In this document: piece after piece, positions 6,617 to 15,489 of the stretch
Numbering within the stretch: the first letter of the stretch is position 1
How the letters are laid out: every line of letters starts with the position of its first letter
Origin: Alphaproteobacteria bacterium
Lineage (GTDB): Bacteria > Pseudomonadota > Alphaproteobacteria > Sphingomonadales > Sphingomonadaceae
Direction: 5' to 3'
Assembly: GCA_028869975.1 (NCBI GenBank)
Contig: JAGWQR010000027.1
Coordinates: 1-18,988 of the forward strand
Length of the DNA stretch: 18,988 nucleotides
Notes under the pieces: generated by a model
What the model saw: only the letters and a program-made list of their open reading frames with translations
The model's database searches: none
Told to the model about the DNA's origin: nothing
Program-made: the position numbers and the translations under genes

Positions 6617-6933
6617 TGGCAGCGAAGATTAAAAAAGGTGACAGCGTTGTCGTCCTGTCCGGCAAGGACAAGGGCAAGCACGGCACCGTCACGCTCTCGA
6701 TGCCCAAAGAGGGCAAGGTTGTGGTTGCGGGCGTCAACATCATGACACGCCACCGCAAGCCGAGCCAGGCGAACCCGCAGGGCGGCCTCGAAAAGGTGGA
6801 AGCGCCGCTGCATGTCTCGAAGGTCGCGATCGAAGACCCCAAGACGGGCAAGCCCACGCGCGTGCGCTTTGAGGTCAAAGATGGCAAGAAGGTCCGTGTG
6901 GCCGTGAAGTCAGGGGAGCTGGTCAATGGCTGA
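6616..6933 (+). CDS. rplX: 50S ribosomal protein L24
   Basis: L24 initiates large-subunit assembly at the 5' end of 23S rRNA and lies near the tunnel exit. The product is 105 residues. The N-terminal KOW motif is clear (KKGDSVVVLSGKDKGKHGTV), followed by VVVAGVNIMTRHRKPSQANP and PLHVSKVAIEDPKTGKPTRV, typical of bacterial L24. The gene overlaps rplN by one base and rplE by 8 nt, so all three are likely translated in a coupled manner. Confidence 0.97.
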   Translation: MAAKIKKGDSVVVLSGKDKGKHGTVTLSMPKEGKVVVAGVNIMTRHRKPSQANPQGGLEKVEAPLHVSKVAIEDPKTGKPTRVRFEVKDGKKVRVAVKSGELVNG

Positions 6934-7501
6934 GCAAACTTACAAGGCCCGGATGCAGAAGATTTACGAGGACAAGATTGTCCCCGCAATGACCGAGAAG
7001 TTCGGCTACAAAAACCCGATGCAGGTGCCCAAGCTCGACAAGATCGTGCTCAACATGGGCGTTGGCGAGGCGACGCAGGACAAGAAAAAGGTCGATATCG
7101 CGGTTGCGGAAATGGAGCTGATCGCAGGTCAGAAGCCGGTCGTCGCCAAGGCGAAGAAATCAGTCGCGCAGTTCAAGCTGCGTGAAGGTATGCCGATCGG
7201 CTGCAAGGTGACGCTGCGCAAGGAACGCATGTATGAGTTTCTTGACCGCTTCATCACCATCGCGCTGCCACGCGTGCGCGACTTTCGCGGGCTGAACCCG
7301 AAGAGCTTTGACGGGCGCGGCAATTATGCGTGCGGTATCAAGGAGCAGTTGATTTTCCCAGAAATCAGCTACGACAAGATCGAGAAAATCCGGGGGATGG
7401 ACGTGATCGTCACGACCACGGCCAACACCGATGACGAAGCGCGCGAGCTGCTGCGTCTGTTCGGTTTCCCCTTCCCGCAAGATGCTGCGGCAGCGAACTG
7501 A
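6926..7501 (+). CDS. rplE: 50S ribosomal protein L5
   Basis: L5 binds 5S rRNA and contacts the P-site tRNA and S13 across the subunit bridge. The product is 191 residues, slightly longer than E. coli (179). Motifs include KLDKIVLNMGVGEATQDKK, AGQKPVVAKAKKSVAQFKLR, DFRGLNPKSFDGRGNYACGI and KIRGMDVIVTTTANTDDEA. The start lies within the last codons of rplX. A ggggag at 6913-6918 is the ribosome binding site. Confidence 0.98.
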   Translation: MAEQTYKARMQKIYEDKIVPAMTEKFGYKNPMQVPKLDKIVLNMGVGEATQDKKKVDIAVAEMELIAGQKPVVAKAKKSVAQFKLREGMPIGCKVTLRKERMYEFLDRFITIALPRVRDFRGLNPKSFDGRGNYACGIKEQLIFPEISYDKIEKIRGMDVIVTTTANTDDEARELLRLFGFPFPQDAAAAN

Positions 7502-7520
7502 GAAAGGAAGAACTTAAGTC

Positions 7521-7826
7521 ATGGCGAAACTGAGTTCGATCAACAAAAATGAGCGGCGCAAGAAGCTCGTGGCGAAACATGCCGCGAAATACGCAAAGCT
7601 CAAAGCAATTGCGAATGATGAGTCGAAAGATGAAGGCGAGCGCCTCATCGCGCGCCTCAAAATGGCGGAAGTGCCACGCAACGGCAACCCGACCCGTGTG
7701 CGCAACCGCTGCGAGATTACCGGGCGTCCGCGCGCTTATTATCGCAAATTCCGGCTGTGTCGTGTGCAGTTGCGGGAACTGGCCAACAAGGGCCTGATCC
7801 CTGGCGTCACCAAGTCGAGCTGGTAA
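7521..7826 (+). CDS. rpsN: 30S ribosomal protein S14, zinc-independent long form
   Basis: S14 is a head protein of the small subunit. At 101 residues this is the long form without the four-cysteine zinc ribbon. The C-terminal part reads NRCEITGRPRAYYRKFRLCR and lacks CxxC pairs. The end GLIPGVTKSSW is the family terminus. The N-terminal half is helical and basic. The ribosome binding site aaggaag (7504-7510) lies about 10 nt before the ATG. Confidence 0.97.
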   Translation: MAKLSSINKNERRKKLVAKHAAKYAKLKAIANDESKDEGERLIARLKMAEVPRNGNPTRVRNRCEITGRPRAYYRKFRLCRVQLRELANKGLIPGVTKSSW

Positions 7827-7837
7827 GGGATTAAGAT

Positions 7838-8233
7838 ATGGCAATGAGTGATCCTTTGGGTGATATGCTCACCCGCATCCGCAACGGCCAGCAGGCCAAG
7901 ATGGATAGCGTCGTGTCGCCGAAATCGACACTGCGCATCCGCGTGCTCGATGTTTTGCAGCGTGACGGTTATATCCGGGGCTACACCTCGGAAGATGTTG
8001 CGGGACATGATGGGCTGCGCATCGAGCTGAAGTATTTTGAAGGCCAGCCGGCGATCAAGCATGTAGCGCGTGTCTCGAAACCAGGCCGCCGGGTCTATTC
8101 GGGCAGCAAGGAATTGCCGCGCATTCGTAATGGCCTTGGCATCACGATCGTGTCGACCCCGCGCGGTGTACTTTCGGATGCTGAAGCGCGCGACGCCAAT
8201 GTCGGCGGCGAAGTCTTGGCGGAGGTATTCTGA
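7838..8233 (+). CDS. rpsH: 30S ribosomal protein S8
   Basis: S8 binds the central domain of 16S rRNA and in E. coli is the translational repressor of the spc operon. The product is 131 residues, the family length. It begins MAMSDPLGDMLTRIRNGQ, contains VSKPGRRVYSGSKELPRIRN and ends TPRGVLSDAEARDANVGGEV plus LAEVF, all characteristic. An aaggga at 7825-7830 serves as ribosome binding site. The stop overlaps rplF by one base (TGATG). Confidence 0.98.
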   Translation: MAMSDPLGDMLTRIRNGQQAKMDSVVSPKSTLRIRVLDVLQRDGYIRGYTSEDVAGHDGLRIELKYFEGQPAIKHVARVSKPGRRVYSGSKELPRIRNGLGITIVSTPRGVLSDAEARDANVGGEVLAEVF

Positions 8234-8766
8234 TGAGCCGCACCGGTAAAAAACCGATCGCCATTCCAGCAGGCGTGACCGCGTCGCTCGACGGTGGCAT
8301 TGTATCGATCAAAGGGCCCAAGGGTGAGCTGTCGCTGCCGCAGGCTGCGGAAGTGGCTTATGCGCTCGATGAGGGTCAGCTCAAAGTGACACCCTCGAAC
8401 GAGACCAAGCGCGCCCGCGCGTTCTGGGGGATGCAGCGCACGCTGATCCAGAACCTTGTGACCGGTGTGACAGAGGGCTTCTCCAAGACGCTCGAAATCA
8501 CCGGCGTCGGCTATCGTGCCAACAGCCAGGGCAAGACGCTGAAGTTGCAGCTCGGCTATTCGCACGATGTCGATTTCGCGATCCCCGAGGGCATCACGAT
8601 TAAGACGCCCGACCAGACCACGGTCGAAATCAGCGGGATTGATCGGCAGTTGGTCGGTCAGGTTGCTGCAGAAATCCGGCGTTGGAGAAAACCTGAGCCA
8701 TATAAAGGCAAGGGTATCAAATATCGCGGCGAGTTCATCTTCCGCAAAGAGGGTAAGAAGAAATAA
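8233..8766 (+). CDS. rplF: 50S ribosomal protein L6
   Basis: L6 lies near the sarcin-ricin loop and factor-binding site. The product is 177 residues, the same as E. coli. It begins MSRTGKKPIAIPAGV, has TEGFSKTLEITGVGYRA between its two duplicated domains and ends RKPEPYKGKGIKYRGEFIFR followed by lysines. Start and stop each overlap the neighbouring gene by one base, placing it in a tightly coupled rpsH-rplF-rplR run. Confidence 0.98.
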   Translation: MSRTGKKPIAIPAGVTASLDGGIVSIKGPKGELSLPQAAEVAYALDEGQLKVTPSNETKRARAFWGMQRTLIQNLVTGVTEGFSKTLEITGVGYRANSQGKTLKLQLGYSHDVDFAIPEGITIKTPDQTTVEISGIDRQLVGQVAAEIRRWRKPEPYKGKGIKYRGEFIFRKEGKKK

Positions 8767-9119
8767 TGGCAAAACTCTCCCCCTTCGAAAAGCGCCGCCA
8801 GCGCGTGCGCACCAAACTCATCGCGCATGGTGGTGGCAAGCCGCGCCTTTCCATCCACCGCTCGGGCCAGCATATCTATGCGCAGGTGATCGACGACGCT
8901 GCGGGCAAGACCGTGTGCGCCGCCTCCTCGCTCGAGAAGGACGTGCGCAGCGCATCAGGCGCGAATGTTGCAGCCGCCACGGTTGTGGGCAAGGCCGTTG
9001 CCGAGCGCGCCAGGGCGGCGGGCGTGTCCAGGGTCGTATTCGATCGTGGCGGATTCATTTTTCATGGCCGGGTGAAAGCGCTGGCAGATGCCGCGCGCGA
9101 AGCCGGGCTGGAGTTTTAA
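8766..9119 (+). CDS. rplR: 50S ribosomal protein L18
   Basis: L18 binds 5S rRNA with L5 and helps attach it to the large subunit. The product is 117 residues, the family length. Motifs include RVRTKLIAHGGGKPRLSIHR, SGQHIYAQVIDD and the C-terminal VSRVVFDRGGFIFHGRVKAL, which is diagnostic. The start overlaps the rplF stop by one base. Confidence 0.97.
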   Translation: MAKLSPFEKRRQRVRTKLIAHGGGKPRLSIHRSGQHIYAQVIDDAAGKTVCAASSLEKDVRSASGANVAAATVVGKAVAERARAAGVSRVVFDRGGFIFHGRVKALADAAREAGLEF

Positions 9120-9122
9120 GAT

Positions 9123-9824
9123 ATGTCTGACGAAGCAGAAATTCAGGTTGTAGGCGCCGAAGCCGCCCCCGAAGGTGAGCATCAGGGGCAGCGGCGCGGA
9201 CGTGGCCGCGGCAATCGTGAGGGTGGCCGTGGTGGCCGTGACAACAATCGCGGACGTCGTGATCGCAAGGCGGATGGTGAAGAGGGCGGCGAGGAGTTCA
9301 TCGAGAAGCTCGTCCATATCAACCGTGTGTCGAAAACCGTGAAGGGTGGCAAACGCTTTGGCTTTGCGGCGCTCGTCGTGGTGGGCGATGGCAAGGGCCG
9401 CGCCGGGTTCGGCCATGGCAAGGCACGCGAAGTGCCCGAGGCAATTTCGAAGGCGACCGCTGCCGCAAAACGCGCGATGGTGCGCGTTCCTTTGAAAGAA
9501 GGCCGCACGCTGCATCATGATGGCAATGGCCATTTCGGCGCCGGCCGGGTGAGCTTGCGCACTGCGCCGCAGGGCACGGGCATCATCGCCGGTGGCCCGA
9601 TGCGCGCCGTGTTCGAATCCCTAGGCGTTGCCGATGTGGTGACCAAATCGGTCGGCACCTCGAACCCCTATAACATGATCCGCGCGACCTTCGCGGCCTT
9701 GACCGAGCAGACCAGCCCGAAATCGGTGGCGCAGCGGCGCGGCAAGAAGGTTGCCGAGCTGCTCCGTCGTGGTGGCGCGCATGATGTGCAGGCCGAAGCC
9801 GATGCAGCAGCGGTTGTGGAGTAA
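9123..9824 (+). CDS. rpsE: 30S ribosomal protein S5 with Arg/Gly-rich N-terminal extension
   Basis: S5 shapes the mRNA entry channel with S3 and S4 and affects decoding accuracy. The product is 233 residues against 167 in E. coli. The core begins near residue 58 (EFIEKLVHINRVSKTVKGGK) and contains ALVVVGDGKGRAGFGHGKAR and the C-terminal YNMIRATFAALTEQ. Ahead of the core lies a low-complexity segment (residues about 21-50) dominated by Arg, Gly, Asn and Asp, including RRGRGRG and GGRGGRD. Similar extensions occur in sphingomonad S5 proteins as I recall them. The segment is likely disordered and RNA-binding, which is inference. The start follows rplR by 3 nt. Confidence 0.97.
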   Translation: MSDEAEIQVVGAEAAPEGEHQGQRRGRGRGNREGGRGGRDNNRGRRDRKADGEEGGEEFIEKLVHINRVSKTVKGGKRFGFAALVVVGDGKGRAGFGHGKAREVPEAISKATAAAKRAMVRVPLKEGRTLHHDGNGHFGAGRVSLRTAPQGTGIIAGGPMRAVFESLGVADVVTKSVGTSNPYNMIRATFAALTEQTSPKSVAQRRGKKVAELLRRGGAHDVQAEADAAAVVE

Positions 9825-9829
9825 GCAGA

Positions 9830-10021
9830 ATGGCCAAAGTAACGAGACAGCGCATTAAAATCAAGCAGACCGGCTCGCCGATCCGCCGCACCAAAGACCA
9901 GCGCGCCACGCTGGTGGGCCTTGGCTTGAACAAGCTGCACAAGGTCAGCGAGCTTGAAGACAGCCCCGAAGTGCAGGGCATGATCCGCAAGGTCAAACAT
10001 ATGGTCGCGATCGTCGACTGA
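9830..10021 (+). CDS. rpmD: 50S ribosomal protein L30
   Basis: L30 is a small 23S rRNA-binding protein found in many but not all bacteria. The product is 63 residues, the family length. It shows RIKIKQTGSPIRRTKDQRAT, LVGLGLNKLHKVSELED and the MIRKVKHMVAIVD end. It starts 5 nt after rpsE and is followed by a 39-nt gap before rplO. Confidence 0.96.
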   Translation: MAKVTRQRIKIKQTGSPIRRTKDQRATLVGLGLNKLHKVSELEDSPEVQGMIRKVKHMVAIVD

Positions 10022-10060
10022 CCAATCATCAACAGCGCGTAACAAGGGAAACCGAGTGCA

Positions 10061-10588
10061 ATGAAACTGAACGAAATCAACGACAATGAGGGCGCCCGCC
10101 ACCGGCGCATCCGCGTGGGCCGAGGCATCGGCTCGGGCAAGGGCAAGACTTCGGGCCGTGGCCAGAAGGGCCAGACCAGCCGCTCGGGTGTCAGCATCAA
10201 CGGCTTTGAAGGCGGCCAGATGCCGCTCCACATGCGGCTGCCGAAGCGCGGCTTCAACAACATCTTCGCCAAGGATTATGCCGAGGTCAATCTGGGCGCG
10301 ATCCAGAAGCTCGTCGATGCCAAGGCACTCGATGCCAAGGCTGTCATCGATCATGCGGCCCTCAAGGCGGCGGGCGTCGCGCGCGGCGGCAAGGATGGCG
10401 TGCGCGTGCTCGGCAAGGGTGAATTCTCCGCCAAGCTCAATTTCGTTGTTGCGGGCGTATCGGCTGGCGCCAAGGCCGCTATCGAGAAAGCGGGCGGGTC
10501 GGTTGAGGTGATCGCGGTTGTTCCGGCTGCCGAAAAGGCTGCGGCCAAGAAGGGAAAGACCCCCGCTGCGAAAAAAGCGGGTAAGTAA
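10061..10588 (+). CDS. rplO: 50S ribosomal protein L15
   Basis: L15 is a late assembly protein of the large subunit. The product is 175 residues, longer than E. coli (144). Motifs are MKLNEINDNEGARHRRIRVG, GRGIGSGKGKTSGRGQKGQT and GFEGGQMPLHMRLPKRGF. The extra length is a C-terminal Ala/Lys-rich tail from about residue 150 (AAEKAAAKKGKTPAAKKAGK). A gaaaccgag stretch lies upstream, so the ribosome binding site is weak. It is the last spc-type ribosomal gene before secY. Confidence 0.97.
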   Translation: MKLNEINDNEGARHRRIRVGRGIGSGKGKTSGRGQKGQTSRSGVSINGFEGGQMPLHMRLPKRGFNNIFAKDYAEVNLGAIQKLVDAKALDAKAVIDHAALKAAGVARGGKDGVRVLGKGEFSAKLNFVVAGVSAGAKAAIEKAGGSVEVIAVVPAAEKAAAKKGKTPAAKKAGK

Positions 10589-10601
10589 TCCGCCGCCCCC
10601 T

Positions 10602-10629
10602 TAGACATTTGCGTGCGCGCCCCTATATG
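10602..10629 (+). promoter_or_regulatory. Candidate promoter for secY-adk
   Basis: TAGACA at 10602-10607 (5 of 6 to the TTGACA consensus) is spaced 16 nt from TATATG at 10624-10629 (4 of 6 to TATAAT). It lies in the 98-nt rplO-secY gap, about 57 nt before the secY start. A separate promoter here would allow secY and adk expression partly independent of ribosomal genes. Motif matching only. Confidence 0.4.
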
Positions 10630-10686
10630 GATGTTTTGCTGCGGCGTCCGCGTCGTCACCTTATGAAGAGGGTTTGAGGAACAGCT

Positions 10687-12060
<1,374 letters not shown>

Positions 12061-12088
12061 GTGAAGGCGCAAGAAGAAGGAGGGGGAT

Positions 12089-12736
12089 ATGAATATCATC
12101 CTGCTGGGGCCGCCAGGCGCGGGCAAGGGCACACAGGCCGAGCGGCTGGTGGCCGAGCGCGGCATGGTCCAGCTTTCCACCGGCGACATGCTGCGCGCAG
12201 CTGTGGCGGCGGGCACCCCGACGGGACTGAAGGCCAAAACGGTGATGGAAGCAGGCGAACTGGTCTCGGATGAGATTGTATCGGGGATTATCGGCGAGAA
12301 GCTGGACATGTTGAGCGCAGATACCGGCGTCATTTTTGATGGCTACCCGCGCACGGCAGCCCAGGCGGATGCACTCGATACCCTTTTGGCCGCGCGCCGC
12401 CGCACGCTCGATCATGTCATCGAACTGGTGGTGGACGAGGATGCGCTGGTCGAGCGCATTACCGGCCGTTTCACCTGCGCCAAATGCGGTGCGGGCTATC
12501 ATGTCCGCTTCAAGCCGACCCAAGTTGCGGGCGTGTGCGATGCCTGTGGTGCCACCGAATTCAAGCGCCGCCCGGATGATAATGAAGCAACCGTGCGCAC
12601 GCGCATGGCCGAATATCGTGCCAAGACCGCGCCGATCCTGCCCATCTATGAAGCGCGTGGCCTGGTGAGCAAGATCGACGGCATGGCGGATATGGATGTG
12701 GTGGCGGGTGAGATCAGCGCGATACTGGCACGTTGA
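12089..12736 (+). CDS. adk: Adenylate kinase, zinc-binding LID form
   Basis: Adenylate kinase interconverts ATP plus AMP and two ADP in the cytosol. The product is 215 residues. The P-loop GPPGAGKGT is at residues 7-15, LSTGDMLRAA at 29-38 and DGYPRTAAQ at 84-92 (the family usually has DGFPRT). The LID domain holds four cysteines at 130, 133, 150 and 153 in two CxxC pairs, the zinc-binding long form. The start at 12089 follows a strong aaggaggggg at 12077-12086. Confidence 0.98.
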   Translation: MNIILLGPPGAGKGTQAERLVAERGMVQLSTGDMLRAAVAAGTPTGLKAKTVMEAGELVSDEIVSGIIGEKLDMLSADTGVIFDGYPRTAAQADALDTLLAARRRTLDHVIELVVDEDALVERITGRFTCAKCGAGYHVRFKPTQVAGVCDACGATEFKRRPDDNEATVRTRMAEYRAKTAPILPIYEARGLVSKIDGMADMDVVAGEISAILAR

Positions 12737-12743
12737 TCCCAAC

Positions 12744-12772
12744 TTGACACTCTCGTTTCAACACGCTAGTCA
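12744..12772 (+). promoter_or_regulatory. Candidate promoter for rpsM-rpsK-rpoA-rplQ
   Basis: A perfect TTGACA at 12744-12749 is spaced 17 nt from TAGTCA at 12767-12772, a weak -10. It is the first part of the 163-nt adk-rpsM gap. The long gap and consensus -35 suggest the alpha-operon genes have their own promoter. The -10 matches poorly, so confidence is moderate. Confidence 0.45.
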
Positions 12773-12856
12773 GCGCCACTTCCGATCATAGCTTTATCCG
12801 ACTCGCGCAATTTAGTGCCTGTCTTATTCTGTTAAGCGCGGAAATAGCGTAGAGAT

Positions 12857-12878
12857 AGGGTTAGGCTTCGGTCGCCCT
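12857..12878 (+). other. UUCG-capped hairpin in the rpsM leader
   Basis: An outer stem aggg (12857-12860) with ccct (12875-12878) surrounds an inner ggc-ttcg-gtc, closed by a C-UUCG-G tetraloop. It ends 9 nt before the Shine-Dalgarno of rpsM. It could influence translation of the GTG-initiated rpsM or serve as an r-protein target. Function is not known. Confidence 0.35.
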
Positions 12879-12899
12879 GTGGAGCATGGAGAAGAATAA

Positions 12900-13268
12900 G
12901 TGGCACGTATCGCCGGGGTCAACATCCCCACCAACAAGCGCGTAATTATCGCGCTCCAATATATTCACGGCATTGGCCCCGCCAAGGCGCGTGAAATCAC
13001 GACCAAGTTGAACATTGCGGACAGCCGCCGCGTGCAGGATTTGTCGGATCAGGAGGTTTTGCAGATTCGCGAAACCATCGACGCAGGTTATACCGTGGAA
13101 GGTGATCTGCGCCGCGAAAATTCGATGAACATCAAGCGGCTGCTCGATCTGGCCTGCTATCGCGGTCTACGTCATCGTAAAGGTCTGCCGGTTCGCGGCC
13201 AGCGCACGCACACCAACGCGCGCACCCGCAAGGGCAAGGCCAAGCCGATCGCCGGCAAGAAAAAATAA
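12900..13268 (+). CDS. rpsM: 30S ribosomal protein S13
   Basis: S13 forms bridges to the large subunit and contacts P-site tRNA. The product is 122 residues. It begins MARIAGVNIPTNKRVIIALQ and contains YIHGIGPAKA, DLRRENSMNIKRLLDLACYR and the basic C-terminal RGLRHRKGLPVRGQRTHTNA. Translation starts at a GTG (12900), supported by ggagaag at 12888-12894 and the family N-terminus. A nearby ATG at 12886 is out of frame. It opens the alpha-operon part of the cluster, and rpmJ is absent ahead of it. Confidence 0.98.
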   Translation: MARIAGVNIPTNKRVIIALQYIHGIGPAKAREITTKLNIADSRRVQDLSDQEVLQIRETIDAGYTVEGDLRRENSMNIKRLLDLACYRGLRHRKGLPVRGQRTHTNARTRKGKAKPIAGKKK

Positions 13269-13296
13269 CCGCTCGATTTAGCGAAAGAGATCTCAT

Positions 13297-13686
13297 ATGG
13301 CTCGTGAACCAAGTCGCCTGAAACGGCGCGAACGCAAGAACATCACCAATGGCGTGGCGCATGTCAACGCCAGCTTCAACAATACGATGGTCACCATCAC
13401 CGATATTCAGGGCAACGCGATCAGCTGGTCGTCGGCTGGCCTGATGGGCTTCAAGGGCAGCCGTAAATCGACCCCTTATGCTGCACAGATGGCGGCTGAA
13501 GATGCCGGGCGCAAGGCCGCCGAACATGGTGTGCGCACGTTAGAGGTTGAAGTGAAAGGCCCGGGTTCGGGCCGCGAATCAGCGCTCAGGGCGTTGCAGG
13601 CCGTGGGCTTCAACATCACGTCGATCCGCGATGTGACGTCGGTTCCGCATAACGGTGTGCGGCCATCAAAGCGTCGGCGCGTCTAG
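13297..13686 (+). CDS. rpsK: 30S ribosomal protein S11
   Basis: S11 builds the 30S platform near the E site. The product is 129 residues, the family length. It shows NGVAHVNASFNNTMVTITDI, SSAGLMGFKGSRKSTPYAAQ, EVKGPGSGRESALRALQAVG and the end VPHNGVRPSKRRRV. Many S11 proteins have Cys-Arg-Pro-Pro where this has Val-Arg-Pro-Ser, a mild variation. It stops with TAG. No rpsD follows, unlike in E. coli, so rpsD must be elsewhere. Confidence 0.98.
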   Translation: MAREPSRLKRRERKNITNGVAHVNASFNNTMVTITDIQGNAISWSSAGLMGFKGSRKSTPYAAQMAAEDAGRKAAEHGVRTLEVEVKGPGSGRESALRALQAVGFNITSIRDVTSVPHNGVRPSKRRRV

Positions 13687-13769
13687 ATGCAGTAGTCGGG
13701 AGCAGCGCTCCGGCAAGAATTTCAAGGTGCGGTGCGGACGCGTACCCACCCAACCCCAAGGGGAACAAC

Positions 13770-14834
13770 GTGGCGATCAACACAAAAAACTGGCAAGAAC
13801 TCAAAAAACCTCAAGCGATCGAGCGACGCACTACCAGCGATCCGCAGCGCAAATCAGTCTTTGTCGCTGAGCCGCTGGAGCGGGGTTTTGGTCTGACGCT
13901 GGGCAATGCACTGCGACGGGTTCTGCTCTCCACGCTGCAAGGTGCGGCGATTACCTCGATCAAGATCGAGAATGTTCTGCATGAATTTTCATCGCTTGCC
14001 GGGGTACGCGAAGACGTGACCGACATCGTGCTCAACATCAAGCAGGTTGCCCTGAAGATGCAGGGCGAAGGCGCGCGCCGCCTTCAGCTCTCCGCAACCG
14101 GCCCGGTGACAGTAACAGCAGGAATGATCGCGGTGTCGGGAGACTCTGAAATCATGAACCCCGATCATGTCATCTGCCATCTCGATCAGGGTGCGGTGCT
14201 CAACATGGAACTGACGGCGGACACCGGCAAGGGCTATGTTCCGGCGGCTGCCAACCGTCCGGCGGATGCGCCGATTGGCCTGATTCCGGTCGATGCGCTT
14301 TATTCGCCCGTGCGTCAGGTCGCCTATAAGGTTGAAAACAGCCGCGTGGGTCAGGAACTGGATTATGACCGGCTGGTGCTGACCGTGGAGACGGATGGCA
14401 CCGTGACCCCGGAAGATGCGGTCGCCTATGCCGCACGCATTTTGCAGGATCAACTCCAGCTTTTCGTCCATTTCGACGACGCGCTGGTCGCCCCTTCTGC
14501 CCCGATCGGCATTGCGGTGCCGTCTACCGCCGAAGTCAGCTATGGCGATACCAGCCAGCTCAACCGCTACCTCTTGAAGAAGGTGGACGAGCTGGAGCTT
14601 TCCGTCCGCTCGGCCAACTGTCTCAAGAACGACAATATCATCTATATTGGCGATCTTGTGGGCAAGACCGAGGCGGAAATGCTGCGCACGCCGAATTTTG
14701 GGCGCAAGTCGCTCAATGAAATCAAGGAAGTGCTCTCGTCGATGGGGCTACGGCTCGGGATGGACATCCCCGGCTGGCCACCCGAAAATATCGAGGACAT
14801 GGCCAAGAAGTTCGAAGCTGAATTGATGGGGTGA
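13770..14834 (+). CDS. rpoA: DNA-directed RNA polymerase subunit alpha
   Basis: The alpha subunit nucleates polymerase assembly through its N-terminal domain and binds UP elements and activators through its C-terminal domain. The product is 354 residues (329 in E. coli). The N-terminal domain has VAEPLERGFGLTLGNALRRV at about residues 32-51. The C-terminal domain has ELSVRSANCLKNDNIIYIGD (residues 276-295), with Arg280 equivalent to E. coli Arg265, the main DNA contact. A GTG start at 13770 is supported by aaggggaa at 13758-13765. The 83-nt rpsK-rpoA gap shows no clear terminator. Confidence 0.98.
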   Translation: MAINTKNWQELKKPQAIERRTTSDPQRKSVFVAEPLERGFGLTLGNALRRVLLSTLQGAAITSIKIENVLHEFSSLAGVREDVTDIVLNIKQVALKMQGEGARRLQLSATGPVTVTAGMIAVSGDSEIMNPDHVICHLDQGAVLNMELTADTGKGYVPAAANRPADAPIGLIPVDALYSPVRQVAYKVENSRVGQELDYDRLVLTVETDGTVTPEDAVAYAARILQDQLQLFVHFDDALVAPSAPIGIAVPSTAEVSYGDTSQLNRYLLKKVDELELSVRSANCLKNDNIIYIGDLVGKTEAEMLRTPNFGRKSLNEIKEVLSSMGLRLGMDIPGWPPENIEDMAKKFEAELMG

Positions 14835-14938
14835 GCGCGTCGCGCATCCGACAGGCATAATGGTGGTGGCCTGATCCCAACACCGCCTGATCCGGGGTAC
14901 CTTGCACGGCCCTTGAACGAACGAAAAGGACTTGAAAT

Positions 14939-15352
14939 ATGCGCCATCGTGTAGGCCACCGCAAACTCTCCCGTACCTCGACTCACCGCACCGCCATGTT
15001 CCGGAATATGGCGGCGGCGCTCATCAAGCATGAGCAGATCAAGACGACTTTGCCCAAGGCGAAGGAGCTGCGGCCTTATGTCGAGAAGCTCATCACGCTG
15101 GCCAAGCATGGCGGCCTCTCCAACCGCCGCCTCGCGCACGCGCGCTTGCTCGATGATGCGCAACTGGTGAAGCTGTTTGATGTGCTGGCTGCGCGCTATG
15201 CAGACCGCAATGGTGGTTATACCCGCGTTGTGAAGGCGGGCATCCGTGCCTCGGATGCAGTGCAGATGGCAATCATCGAATTTGTTGATCGTGATGTCTC
15301 CGCCAAAGGCCAGGATTCGGGGCCGGTGCAGGATATGGCTGAAGCGGCGTAA
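14939..15352 (+). CDS. rplQ: 50S ribosomal protein L17
   Basis: L17 lies near the tunnel exit. The product is 137 residues. It begins MRHRVGHRKLSRTSTHRTAM and contains LIKHEQIKTTLPKAKELRPY, the L17 core, then GGYTRVVKAGIRASDAVQMA and a short variable acidic/Ala tail. An aagga at 14926-14930 precedes it. The 104-nt gap after rpoA contains a 9-nt direct repeat (gcctgatcc at 14869-14877 and 14885-14893) of unknown meaning. No convincing terminator is seen just after the gene. Confidence 0.97.
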   Translation: MRHRVGHRKLSRTSTHRTAMFRNMAAALIKHEQIKTTLPKAKELRPYVEKLITLAKHGGLSNRRLAHARLLDDAQLVKLFDVLAARYADRNGGYTRVVKAGIRASDAVQMAIIEFVDRDVSAKGQDSGPVQDMAEAA

Positions 15353-15489
15353 TCGCCTTCAATCGCAACATATTGTAAAATCATTCGTCCATTTAGATTC
15401 TGACATGCCGTTCAGTTTTGTGTCAGGCGAAAAGCGTTATACAGACCCCAACGACATCATGGGGGTGTTGCGCACGAAGGATTGTTGCG

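Noticed and set aside
13699..13711. Small hairpin ggagc-agc-gctcc between rpsK and rpoA
   Set aside because: The stem is only 5 bp with a 3-nt loop and no T-run, so it is too weak to call a terminator or regulator.
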